Shown here: positions 23,201 to 35,429 of the stretch, piece after piece
Position numbering within the stretch: the stretch's first letter is position 1
Layout of the letters: each line of letters starts with the position of its first letter
Assembly: GCF_000143535.2 (NCBI RefSeq)
Contig: NC_037310.1
Span: 3,782,001-3,846,000 of the forward strand
Origin: Botrytis cinerea B05.10
Taxonomy: Eukaryota; Ascomycota; Leotiomycetes; Helotiales; Sclerotiniaceae
Direction of reading: 5' to 3'
Length of the DNA: 64,000 bases
Notes under the pieces: generated by a model
Told to the model about the DNA's origin: nothing
Seen by the model: only the letters and a program-made list of their open reading frames with translations
Database searches by the model: none
Position numbers and translations under genes: made by a program

Positions 23201-26200
23201 TCCCCGTAAGTTGCACACACACAAACACACACGCACATACACACAGTAAATACCTTTAATATTACGGCCAACTGGCTGCTTGTCTCATCAGAAATTAGGA
23301 TGACCCTCAAGTGCCCTAAATCTACAGGCTTCATGTCACCCGATTGTGGCCTCACTTCCCTAATCTTCATTGATCGTCAGCGGTGAATCTCGTCGTGTGC
23401 GGAATCAGGGACGCTCTCTTGACTCAAGCTTGATGGAGTGGGGTGTGTAAAGTGTGGAAACAGCGGGTAGAGTGGAGGAGGTAGCCAAGGCCATGCAAAT
23501 ATTCAAATGCGAGATGGAAGGATTAGGACACGGATGCAACCTGAAAAGGTGACCCTTGAAATGACAATAACGGTAGGTAGGGGTATTTTTGCTCCCTCGC
23601 TGTCAAAAGATCAATGATGCATCTGTGCCAGACTCATACATACGATTTTCTTCGGCAGTATGACCAGGGAGGAGACCACCTAGGCACAAAACCCAGTAGA
23701 TACTTGAAAGCTACCAGGTAGTTGTGAAATGTCACATAATGATCCAAGCTCCTCAAGTTCATCTATTCATCACATCCAATACAATCCTTTTTCCATCACA
23801 CCAAGATCCTATTAATGGTATAAATTAAGCGCTTATTGTCAATAATTATGTATCATTTCTCAACCTATCACTTGATCATCAGACGGTCTTTTTGCTGTAT
23901 CTCGATCGAATCTCGTCACATTCATCCTTAATTAGCAACATATGCCGTTCCCAATGTAGTGTTATTTTTGGACATTTCACACATGTTGGTCTTGCAGGAA
24001 TTGTCACTAATTAGTCGTCATTTTCAATAGTCTCTCGCATTCGTCTGTAGTACCCTTTTCGATCCCCGGAGTTTCTTTGGACCAGCGAGGCTCCTTCACC
24101 CCCCCACACCAAATTCACAATCTTCGAGCCTTGTGGCTTAACTTTTTACTAAGAATATGCTAATCATCACCGTCCCCATATGAACAACAACACCAAGCCT
24201 AGAAAGGCTGAGGCGATACGAAAATCATCAAAATAAGAACTTTAAGATAAGTCTTCATTTATTTCTACAAATCGTCCGAGGTACGCACGTTCTCCTCCGA
24301 ACGTTTATGTGCACATCCCTTTACACTCGCAGCTTCTCCCCATTTTTGCACCTTCTCCCCTATTCCCTAGCAATCTGAAATAGATGAAGAGGCTCGGTTT
24401 CGGTTAGAGGAGGATAGCGAGGCAACGAAAAGTCTTCGCCCCCTATCATCCCAAGCAAGTCAATCTTAAAATAACATCACCACCTACAATCTTGGTGAAA
24501 TCAACAAGAGCGCAATCTCGTTTCTGCTGATAACACATGAAGCTTGGACCCGTACGAGGACAGTGGACAACAACATCTTCACATTTTGACATATATCACC
24601 GGGCTCTAGAATCCTCACTCAACGAAACTGCATGTAGGATGATGTGATGTGCGCTGAGGATGCAACTGGGGTACTTGCCCGCGTCTCTTGACATCTTTCG
24701 TAAACCGCTCAATTCAGTTATGGTTCAAGAATCAGAAGCTTCAAGCAGACAAAGGATTGTTGCGGCTGAAAGTGAAGCCTCGACAGGCACCGAGGGACTG
24801 GCATCAAAAGTGGATAGAGATGCCGTTTCCGATATTAGTATCTGTTAGAATCTTCCAACAACGGTAGGTACGCTGACATTACTGAGGCTGATGTTGAAGG
24901 TTCTTAGAATGTAGGATTGCTTCCAAAGACAGCGGGTAAGGAGTTCCTCTCCACGATCCCAGTATTGTCCGAGAACGGTAGGCACGCTGACATTACTGAG
25001 GCTCACTGAAGTTTCTGGAGTACCGTAATGCCAAAGGTGAGAGTGGGTAAAGGAGATTCCTTCAGACCAGTATCGTCTTATATTGGCATGCAAGCTGACG
25101 TTCTCGTCCCTCGTGTTTTACTAGGTTTGGATGAGCTTAATGATCCATCTCCTGTGTGCAAGAGTTTCATATATCGTAACATCAATATCATCATAGTGGC
25201 TGACAACATGTCTGCCTTATTGAAAAGTCTAATTATTTTTCCGAGACAAAAACAATTCCTTACAAGTTTGTCGTCGTCGTCATTTTCCGCTAAGAATGGG
25301 GGAGACAGTGCTCCAAAGCTAATATCCAGGAAATTAAACTTCCATCTTGACAGCTCGTAAGAACTTTACCCATTTTGAACACTGTACTAAAAGCGTTCCG
25401 CAATTCCAGGTTACCGTTTAGGAGAAATTTTAAGATATGGAGATTATTTATGGATATGCTAGATATGCACGAGCACGCTCAACTTCACATCTCCATATTA
25501 ACTGATGTGGAGAACAAAAGCAAAAAGAGCATAAGTTAACGGATCTGGTGATCGGAATTCGCGATCTTCAATTAATGAAGCGGATATTACTTGGATAACC
25601 CAACTTATTTGTTTTCGCACGAGCGGACGGACTTGTGAGAGTACATGTATACTTAGTAGGTACAGCACGCTTGTGTACTTCGTATATGGTAACAATCAAT
25701 AACTTTGATATCCCATTCCCATTGTCATATTCTCCCAAGAAAACTTCCCTCTGCATCACGAAAATTCTTGGTCCTTGGTGTGCGATTCGACTTCGAATAC
25801 TGCGCATCTACCCGAAGACCATCTAATTGCGGTCGGCTAGCCAGTAACGACCTCAATATGCATCGTTCATGATTCTATTCGTTTTCTCACCTATTCGACT
25901 TTCACCACGGTGGAGCGTATTATATGTTGTACTGGACACCAAAACTTCCGTATGTAACCTTCGGTCCTTCTTGAAGTGACCTATCTGATTGAACACACTG
26001 TTCTGGAGACCCGCATGAAGAAACAGTCATGTGAGGATGGTGTGAGTGCTCTTTTCATCTGCAATTGGTTGGGAGAAAATGTAGACTCACTTAGGTAGAG
26101 AGGCCATTGATGCATCTGTGTTTATTCGGCTAGGATCTCGACATACACAGGCCAAATTTAACGTTTGATTTGCTAAGAGACAAGGAAAAAAAAAAATATC

Positions 26201-28605
26201 GATTTTTCTACTGCAGGTGAAAATCGATACTTCAAACTCCACCAATGTAACCTACATCATGTGTACTCTCAAAATTGTTTACATTATATCCACTTCTATA
26301 CATATGGTCTTTTCTTTTGTACTTACAATGCACCATTTTGCGCAGATGATGGAGACGGTGAGGCCTGAGACAATTTGCGAACGGATCAATCAATCAATGT
26401 ATGTCAGTCAATGACTTGCACGCGTACCCGTGATACGTGGGGCTTGTGTCGAGGACGCTGAACAATTGATAGATACGAATGAGGGGCAAATTGAATCCTC
26501 CAAATCTGCGACAGCGATACTCGAATCGAGTTGACTATGTGCGAAATCCGCTCCAAGATAATTTGTGATGAACAATCATGACCGGCCAATCTTGGAGGAA
26601 TGTCCAACAGGAAAAACAATACCCGAGGACAAGGGCATCGTACACTCGTGACGAATCTTACAGCGCGGAAACAATTTATCCAACAAAGGGGAATCGTCGG
26701 AAGGATTGATTCTGATTGCTGTCTCCTCACTCCGGACCTGAATTGGTTTGGATAAACGCATGCGACGGGAAAGTACAGGCACGGCACAGCACAGCACAGT
26801 CCTGCTTCTCTCCTCTCTTGCTTGCATGTAATATTCATGTGCCGACGCTGATTATTTCTATATTGCATCGCATATGGAAACTACTTGCAGAATTGAATAG
26901 CCGGCAGCGGCAGGACATCGGAATACCCTCTTTTAAGAATCTTACATCGATAGTCTACTCTTCCTGACGTTGTGGCGGGCGCGGGCTCGGTATCGTACAT
27001 GTTAGTAGTCGTGAAAGTAGTCGTAAACGTAGGTTCTTCCTTTAGAGTTCTCTCTCTACCTCCACACGCAAACGGAATCACAGATGCCTGATAGGATCTT
27101 TCGGATCCGCATGTATACTTCCATCGTTATTCGGGGTTTCGGGAGGTGTGGGGAGGGAAGGATGGGAAGAAAGAAAGAAGGATTCGGGTTTCTCCAGTTT
27201 TCAAAGTTTTCAAACAGCCTCCCCCATTGTCGATGTCGATGGTTATACGATTTTTTTCGGTTTGAGGGCGATAATCCTGAGAACTATTCCTTATCATCAC
27301 GTACAACCAACAACATCCAACACTGCCGATAATCCGTACGTACAAATTTCTTGCAGTTCCGTTGTTGATGTGGGTGTTCATGCTTGTAATCTCTAGCACC
27401 AGCGGTTCCAATTATTCTACAACATTTTTGAAGTATTCCAACAAGCTTCAACCTTGAAATTTTATTTTGCTTAGAGTAGTTACCCCTTCATCAACGGACC
27501 GCACCGTCAAAGTCTAAACGAGACTGGAGAATTTTTCCACTTAATATAGTTCGCACTCGATATAGGTAGTTTTGAGGTTCAATATATTGATAGTAGAACG
27601 CAGTTTTGATGCTCAATGTATTAATAATAGAAGGCATTCTCAATTGCTTATTGGCCTCAGGGACTACAATGATTTTCTTCTAGTCTCGGGACTAGATACT
27701 TAGGTACACAAGCCGGTGCCCGATAGCCCGATGAAAAAGGCGGGATGATGTGAAAAAAATAAAAGGGTCTGGATTTACAGATTTTCTCTGGGCGTCCTCG
27801 GTCAAATCATGAACAATCATACAGATTAAGCAAATCATCCTTCAATGGACGAATCAAACCATTCAATTGACGAATTATGTGCGTTAGCCAGGATAAACGA
27901 AGAAAGATGTGACTCGGCGCGTAGGTGCAGAACTATCCGACCATTCAGAACCAATCATGGAATTTTTCTGCAGGATCCATCTGACCAAGCTTGAATATTA
28001 TTGGAACGACTTCTATTTTCCCACTTCATTTGTCCTGCGTGAGAGATGCGAGGATGTGAGCATTCTGCATGTTCACCCTGGCATAATCTCCTTATTGGGT
28101 CTAAGTTTCCTGCGATGTAGGGTCGCAAGGCTCGCAACCCGATCGTCTCAATGGCTCAAAGGGAAACAAACGAGGGCCTTGTGGCATTGTGTGGCATTAA
28201 TTCTCAAGAATAGTCACAGTCTTCATGCAGGAATGCTGAGCACAGTTCACATTATAGAAAATATGCCGGGACGTTATACTGCCCATTGGTGAGCTCTGAT
28301 AGACGTGAGGCCCATGATAATCGTTTCGTTTCAAGAATGGCGATACATATACTGTCCTAGACGCCGTTGACTTTAACCCCGATTCCTCCTTCTGATCCTT
28401 TTGAAATTTTACGATTCTTTCATGTCAGATTGAATTTGGTTTTTGCTGCAATTCTGCTTTATTGTTATCTCGGTTCATAAGATTTCCTCTGGACTTGTTT
28501 CGGCTCATAGAAGATACCCCCGGCAACGGGAAAGCAAGCAGTCTTGCAAGTATTCTTGTACTGCCCGAGTCCTCAATTGACATCCCCGCCCTTGTACTAG
28601 GCAGT
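20247..28605. other. Gene desert upstream of the Zn2Cys6 regulator
   Basis: In 8.4 kb between divergently transcribed genes no confident coding region is seen. A 98-codon ATG frame at 20529-20825 has no recognised features. Simple repeats are much rarer than elsewhere in the window. It contains a diverged 114-bp tandem duplication at 24861-25085. The region may hold regulatory DNA, noncoding transcripts or fully decayed genes; the sequence alone does not decide. Confidence 0.5.
24861..25085 (-). repeat. Diverged 114-bp tandem duplication with preserved frame
   Basis: The 29-base segment at 24861-24889 recurs at 24975-25003 with one mismatch, an offset of 114 bases (38 codons). The flanks align loosely over the rest of the unit. 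Read on the minus strand, both copies stay open and end in SLSNVSVPTV, with aligned YW and LW positions upstream. This looks like two units of a coding repeat or a remnant of one. No start, splice context or family is evident. Confidence 0.6.
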
Positions 28606-31407
28606 ATGGTAAGTTGATGAGGCTATGCCAGTAATATGCTCATGTATATGGAAGTGTCATACTAATCCTACAATGAATGTAGGCTACGACCCCCCTAACA
28701 GCCATCAACACTCGGCTGGATATGTACCAAAGAGGTTTCGTGAATCAACCGCGAGATACTCTTCTCGGTTTCAAAGAAACACAGCATCGTCCTGAGAGAC
28801 CCTTATCGTCCGCAACTGTATTCGATACTGACTTCGAGGATGATGTAAGCGATGGTGAGGAATTCGAAGACCGCCAGGATACCCCACGATATGTAGAAGA
28901 GGCTCCATATGGTTCGGATTTCGAGGAAGACTTGGACTACTCACGTCTGAGTTATAGATCAGTATGTACAACGTTTCATCCTTCTTATCTCTCGTACTGA
29001 CATGTCACTATCCAGGGAGGTCGAGCGAGTGAAACTACATTATCCTCCTACGAAGAAGTATTTACACCCACCTCGGCCACCAATGAATTCCAATCCTTCA
29101 ACTTCGACTTGGGCCCGAAAAAGCCGGTCGAGGGACCCCGGGGACCACATTTGTTCCGCAGTTCTGTTTCCTCGTCGCTGGATATCCCGGATCAATATGT
29201 TTTGGAAATGTCACCAATAAGTCCACAGCCATCGATACTCACACCGCGACACCAAATCACCCCGCCTACACCAATCTCACCAGATAGTCCTACGAGGCGC
29301 CAAAGATTGTCTCTATTGACCGAAAATATCGCGAATCTGAACCTGAACGATATCACTCACTGGACGCCGCGCCAGGTCGCAAGATGGATGCACGATGCAG
29401 GCTTCGAATGGTCGATTGTTGAAAAATTCGAGGAAAATGACATTTCTGGTGCGATTCTGACCACTCTTAAATTCGAGGATCTCCGAGAATTGGGCATCTC
29501 ATCATTTGGACAACGAACAAAAGTTTGGAACGAGATTCACATCTTGCGAGGAAGTGCTCCAAGTACACCCAAGCCAATTACCCCCATCGAAGAAACTTCT
29601 CCAGCTACAGAATTCCGTTTGAGAAGAGATATATCGGAAAGAGGTAGACAAGAGAATTATTTGAATAATCAAGAGCGAGGTCAATCTCGAAGGCGCAAGG
29701 CTTCAAAAAGAGCACATAAACACGAGACTGTTTTGCCTTTAGAATCTATTTCAATTGTGGGCATCGAACAACTTATGCCGAAACCACACAAATGCTCAAA
29801 GGGAGAAAATTGTTCGAAGTGGAGGAAGCAACAACGGTTGATCGCTGCTTTCAATAAAGATCATCCGATCAGTCCCGAAGGTACGTTTTCGATTTGCGAC
29901 AGAATGTTTGAGTTTAGTACTAATACCTAGAATAGAAGGAGGCTCGCTACTTATTGCTGGAGATCCAGGAAATGCTCTTACAGCTCGTCCAATCTCCGAT
30001 GCAGTGCCTTCGGTTGTTGCATCTTCAGATGTTCTTGGTCCCGGCTCCACTCCTGCCCTTCGTTATCTGGAAGAGGAGAATCTTAGAAATGTTGGATTGC
30101 GTGATCCTCAAGATAATGTGAAGCAATTCATCAGATTCCAGCATCTCGCACCCAACCAATCATCCGAACAGCCTCCAACCCCTCCATATGAAATGTTTCC
30201 ACCACTAAAAGGGCCTATTGCAGGGCTCAGGGGTTTGCCTAAACTTTCTATTCCTCCACCTCGTCCTGAACAACCCATTAGATCCCAGAGTGCCAATGGA
30301 TATGGTCCTTGCAGTGCAACTGCTGTGCCAAACAGCGCAGTCGCGTTTTCACCTTATCACATGGACCGCGCAGAAGCTCTCTCTCCAGAGCTCCGCAACG
30401 AAACCCGCTCTCCTTCGGTCTATCGATTTGGTACCCCTTTTTCCGAGATGGACGTGCCTGTTACCGCCGTACCCATGAGTCCTGTCGCAAGAGAGGCTTC
30501 CCAGTCCGTCCCACCTAATATGACCTACCGCCCAATCACCAACACAGCTACTAACGGCTCGATGGCCAACTCCCTTCAACGCAGTCTTTCTCGTATCTCC
30601 AACCGTCGTCCCTCACTTCTTCCCCGCGTTGATGAATATCGAGCTACTCAACCAACCCAGCCTTCCCAGCCAGCCCAGGTCCAGATCCTTCCCAATGAAC
30701 CGGCCTACACATTTCCAGAAGGTTCAAACACCTCCAGGGATTTTACACACCCATCGGGTATCGCAACCTCTATCCGCGCCTACTCTACAACCGATCCGTG
30801 GGCTCAGTTCGGCGGCCCAAATCCCAATCCAGCTCACAGCACCACATCAATACCCCTACCACCCCATTCCTCCTCCACATCTTCTTCCAACGCCTCTTCC
30901 CCAGAGAAAGAAACGCCTTCCTATGCTGGCTGGATGAAAAAGCGTCGCACCAAGATGCTTCGTCACGAATGGCACGAACACCACTTTACACTCCGCGGCA
31001 CCACTCTCGCCATGCACAAAGATGCTCGCGCGCTGGAGGTTCTAGAATACATCGATGTTGACGATTACGCCATCGCGTGTTCATCTCTCGCCTCCTCTTC
31101 TAAACTCAACGCGGCGTTTAAACGAGTTAATATTGCGATGGGACGCGGTAACGATCGGGATAAGAAAGTCGACGTTTTTGCTTTCCAATTAATCCCGCAG
31201 GCGATTGAAAAGGGTGTGAGGTTGAGAAAGAGAGACAGCTTGATGCCGAGTGGCATGGCGAATGCAGCAGCGAATAACAAAACTCATTATTTTGCGGTGA
31301 GGAGTAGAGATGAGAGGATCGATTGGATGAGAGAGTTGATGTTGGCGAAGGCGTTGAAACAGAAGAGTGAGGGGTATGAGGTTAATGTTAATGGGAGTAT
31401 GATTTAG
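28606..31407 (+). CDS. SAM and PH domain protein, Boi/Pob1-type polarity factor
   Basis: Exons 28606-28608 (ATG only), 28683-28961, 29016-29880 and 29936-31407 give 872 aa starting MATTPLTAINTRLD. A SAM domain is at about aa 208-272 (HWTPRQVARWMHDAGF ... LRELGISSFGQR). Next comes a short Cys-containing motif (PKPHKCSKGENCSKW), then a long Pro/Ser-rich linker. A PH domain is at about aa 709-860, starting AGWMKKRRTKML and ending RSRDERIDWMRELMLAK. Yeast Boi1/Boi2 and fission yeast Pob1 combine SH3, SAM and PH domains and act at sites of polarised growth and exocytosis. No SH3 domain is visible here, so the match is partial. The first intron has GTAAGT, an ACTAATCC branch site and TGTAG. Without it the frame meets a TAG just before GCTACG, which is why the split ATG is preferred to the internal ATG at 28722. 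Confidence 0.85.
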
Positions 31408-32869
31408 AGCGTGGTGGATTATGACTTGATGACTTGTTTGATGAATGGGTGGATGGATGGATGGGCGGGGTTTGATACCACATTTTGATTTGATGATGAC
31501 CTTTTTTATGAATACCTTCTGTGAATAGTGGAGTTTGGGCGAGATTTCCTTTCTTTGTTGTATCGAGACCTATTCTTCTTCAATCTTCCTCTCTTTTCTC
31601 TTTTTTTCGATTCGTTTAGATTGGCCCAATATCTCATTTTTCATGTCCTTCCTTCTCTCTTCTTTCAACGAATACTCCGAGAGCAATCTCCTTTCTGGGA
31701 AGGCGGCATTGATATGGAGTTTCTTTTCCCCTTTTAGATTGAAAACATTATCTCTTACTTCTTTTCTTTTCTTTTCCTTCTTTCAGTACAATTTTGAGCA
31801 GCAAGCAATTTGGTGTTGGCGAGACAGAGGATCGGAAAAGTCAATGAATGGTAAACAGAAAGATGGATGGATGAATGGAAAAGAATTACATAATTGTCGA
31901 GAGAAATATGAATCTGGATATTCATTTCGTTTATATAATGACGGAGGTATTTTGTTTTATGTAGGTAGTTAGCTGGTTGGTTGTTGGTTGTTAGTTGTCA
32001 GTGGTATTTAGGAAATTGAATGATGGGCGGTTGTATATGATGTTTTTTTCTTTCTTGGATAGATATTTGCTGTGCTTGTTTTTGATGTGATTCTCGTCTG
32101 CGGATTTCATGTGCTCAAGTATAAGTAAGTATGAGCATGAGAGGTGAGTAATTGATAATGAAGGACTTCGCTTCAAATCATGTGATTATCTAGGATGTTA
32201 AGTGGCAATCGCAGCTGTGGGAATGGACAAAAGGGAGAGGGAGATTGGTCGACTTATAAGTTAGTTATTGAATCTGAGAGCTGTCAAAAGTTGGATGTTG
32301 GTTAAGTAAGTGCTCTGTGGATTAGTCTACCAACTGTTGGAAGATGAGGATAAGATCAGATTTTCTATATTTGTTTCTTGGACCTGGATTTTCAACAATT
32401 CTTCTCTCAGTTATAGATTCAACAGTTCTGATTTCTTGCTCCTTGTATATATCTACCATGTCTGATATCCAAATTGAGAATATACGATGAAATAAATCCA
32501 AATCTTGCACGTTAATTTCTTGAGACTTCCTCGTCGACGAATACTCATTATCACAGGCTGATATCTTGTGAGGTCTATTTATTTATTTATTTCGTACTCA
32601 AATCTACAACCCATCACCATAACTCCCACTCGGCATAGAGCGAATTTCCCACTCTCCAACTGGCCAAAATCTATTGAACACCTCGGAAGTTTCTCATTCT
32701 CTCCCAGCAAATCCAGTAAATCCTATCTTGCTACATTACTCTCCATCGTATCAGCTCTTTTATCCCCCCGCCCCCCCGGAAATCCATAGTAGATTTTCCT
32801 GAATCGATTCTCGACTTTGGAACCCAATTGATTCTATCGATGAACATTAACATATCATCTCATCTCATA
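31408..32869. other. Intergenic region, no gene seen
   Basis: The left part is the probable 3' UTR of the SAM-PH gene with GATGGATG runs. The rest is T-rich or AT-rich, with no frame that looks coding and no structured RNA recognised. Confidence 0.55.
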
Positions 32870-33157
32870 TCATAACCAAATGCCAGGAACACAATTCCTC
32901 ACCTGGAGATCCTCTCTAAACCCCTCCATTTCACACGTCGTTGGGTAACCGGGAGGAAATTCATAATAAGACATATCGAGAATACCACGAAGCCGAAGTC
33001 TAGCAGCGTCGCATTCATCTTGCGTACTGGTAGGCACGACTAGGAAAGGTTCGATCTTGAACTTGAGTAGATCCGGTGGAAGTGGTGCGTTGACAACTAA
33101 TTCTTCGAGTTCCTTTTGTGTATTGGAGATGGATCGGGTGACTGCGAATTTTTCCAT
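32870..33157 (-). CDS. Small hypothetical protein (95 aa as drawn, 5' end uncertain)
   Basis: The frame from ATG at 33157 to the stop at 32870 gives 95 aa starting MEKFAVTRS and ending NCVPGIWL. Composition is balanced, with charged helix-like stretches and no simple repeat, unlike chance frames nearby. The frame continues open upstream to a CTCTACAG acceptor-like site near 33209, so a further 5' exon is possible. No domain is recognised. It shares its orientation with the MFS gene about 0.6 kb away. It could be a real fungal-specific small protein or a chance frame. Confidence 0.4.
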   Translation of the reverse strand: MEKFAVTRSISNTQKELEELVVNAPLPPDLLKFKIEPFLVVPTSTQDECDAARLRLRGILDMSYYEFPPGYPTTCEMEGFREDLQVRNCVPGIWL

Positions 33158-33741
33158 GCTGGTTCGCCATAGTGTGGCACAAGGCGTGTGTTGCAATCGC
33201 GCCTGTAGAGGTTGCTAGATGGGGTAATTGAAGATGGATGATGATTACGAACTGTGACTTCGGATGTGATGCTCTAGCTGTATTCGCTATAGTTGTCAGT
33301 TTTCTGGGTTTCGTCGGTGATGTTTGTATCGGTGACCTGGCTAAGCTGTTCAGGTATATTGAATTGAAGGCTGAAATTGGAGTATGGAGAAGGGTAGATA
33401 TGGAATGGGGAAGTTCCAATTATCAAATACATAATAGCACTAGGCTGCGGCCCATAGCCACTGGAGGAATCCCCCTATCGTGCTGATGCTGCTACCAATC
33501 ATGCATCTTATGTTTCTGTGCCACCAGCTGTTGATATTACCGACGAAGAATTATGCGAGTAGTCATCCAAGTAAAACGTCATTGAGTCGTTTTGCCATAT
33601 AGCACCTCACTATTGTCATTTCAAATGAAAAAATGCATAAAATTCGTAACCAACCGCCTGCTAAATTATAATCAAAAATGCTCTTGCAATTGCTAATACA
33701 CAAAACAAGATACAATAAGCCACCCAAATCCCCAACCCTAA
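33158..33741. other. Short intergenic region
   Basis: It probably contains the 5' end of the small hypothetical gene on its left and the 3' UTR of the MFS gene on its right. The last 200 bases are AT-rich. No independent gene is seen. Confidence 0.5.
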
Positions 33742-35429
33742 TTAAGGCTTCCACTTAAATCCCGGGTGTTTCCAATCCAAATCCTGAATTTGTTTTTGAC
33801 TCAATCCATCCAACTCCGCATCCACATCTCTCGCTTCCCTCTTCTTGTTATCCATCTTCATCCAGAAGAGTAACGCAATCGACAAAATCAATATCGTGGT
33901 TCCAGTCGCGAGATTGAGTCCATTTCCAATATGGTAATTAGGTGCATCAGTGGGCAGGAATGACCACGTTGAGATGAGACCTCCGATGTTACCCATCATG
34001 ACAGTAGTACCAATTGCGCTGGAGCGCGCGGTATCGGAGACTACGTTGGCAGCCACTTGAGCATTGCAGAGTGCGCCGAAAGAGAAAGCTCCACTGGCGA
34101 TGAGGAAAGTGGCTCCGTAGCGAGTCTGAGCATCGGTGCTGGCGAGGAACATGATGTAGCCGCACATCATCAAGGGAGCGCTTGCGATCAAAAAGATGTT
34201 GCGTCGATCGAAGCGCCAGCTGAGGAATGGGAAAAGAACTGTGAAGAATGCACCGACAATATAAGGCGGAACGGTGTGTAGTTGTTGAGAGACCACGGTG
34301 GCTTTGGGGTAAATAGTCCTCACGATTGTGGGTGCGAAGAAAGCAAGACCTTGGACGGTGATGTTGTTGAGGAGGAAAATGAAGGATGTAGCGATGGTTA
34401 CTGGACTGAAGATACCACGAAGGATTTTTTTAGTGTCGAATGCATCCAAGACTTCGGTAGCTCCAACTCTCTCGGATTTAATACGAGCAATCGCGAGGTC
34501 TTTCTCTTCTTGTGTGAGCCATTTCGCGGTGGCAGGACGATCGGTCAGGGTGATGAAGGCAATGAGCGAGAGACAACAGGTAATGATACCTTCAATGGCG
34601 AAAATCATTCGCCAAGTGTGAAGTGAGCCGAAGCCTGGAAGTTTCAGGATCCCCGAGGCGAGCAAACCTCCAAATGCACCAGCTAATGGAGCCATGACAA
34701 TGTACAGTGATAGACGGAATGCCAATTCAGATCGTCGATACCAACGAGAAAGATAGTATGCGATACCCGGTAGCATACCTGCCTCAAAGATACCTAAAAG
34801 GAAACGAACGCCTGAAATCGCGTGAATGTTATGCACGAATGCGGTGGCAATTGAGCAGATTCCAAACGCCAACGAAGTTCCTGGGATGAACCATCCTGGG
34901 CCTATCCATTTGCAAGCCATATTCGCGGGGATTTCGAAGAGGATATATGAAATGTAGAAGATAGATAAGACTTTGTTATAGTCATATCCCTTCATATTTA
35001 AATCCTTCTCGAGTCCTGCTAATTTGGCATTACCTGAAACCGATGTTAGTATCGTCTGATGTGATTAGAGCAGTATTCTAGTTGAGGACTTACCAATATT
35101 TGCTCGATCGATAAAACAAAATAGATATAACAATGCAACAGTGGGAACAATCATCAAATCAATCTTTAATCTTAATTTTCTTTCCGCAGCGGGGTCGAAT
35201 GTAACAAGTGACTGGCCATGCCTATGATCTGAATAAGCAACGATTTCATACGGCGAGGAATATTCCAGACTACTAACCTATCAGTCGCTTCATTTCCTCT
35301 CTCTGCAATTGCTTGGGCGCCCTTATTTAGATGCTCCGCATGCTCTTCATGAAAGACGCCAGGTTTTTCATCTCTCGACTCCACGCCAATCGTTCTCTCC
35401 TCAGCATTGATATTTTGAGGTCCCATCAT
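33742..35429 (-). CDS. MFS permease, Dal5/Tna1-type anion:cation symporter
   Basis: Exons on the minus strand are 35278-35429, 35094-35221 and 33742-35033, giving 523 aa. The start MMGPQN is at 35429. Exon 1 joins exon 2 at an acceptor ending CATAG, which alone keeps the frame into DRHGQSLVTFDPAAERKL. The next intron splits Gly in RANIGNAK. There are about 12 hydrophobic segments. FCFIDRANIGNAK in TM1, RFLLGIFEAGMLPG and YYLSRWYRRSE are signatures of the allantoate/nicotinate permease group. These plasma-membrane proton symporters import organic anions such as allantoate, nicotinate, vitamins and related acids; the substrate here cannot be told. The C-terminal tail ends DLDWKHPGFKWKP, as is common in this group. 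No biosynthetic partner gene is adjacent. Confidence 0.9.

Noticed and set aside
27909..28292. 127-codon frame upstream of the SAM-PH gene
   Set aside because: It begins with a non-ATG codon and has no recognisable motif; probably chance.
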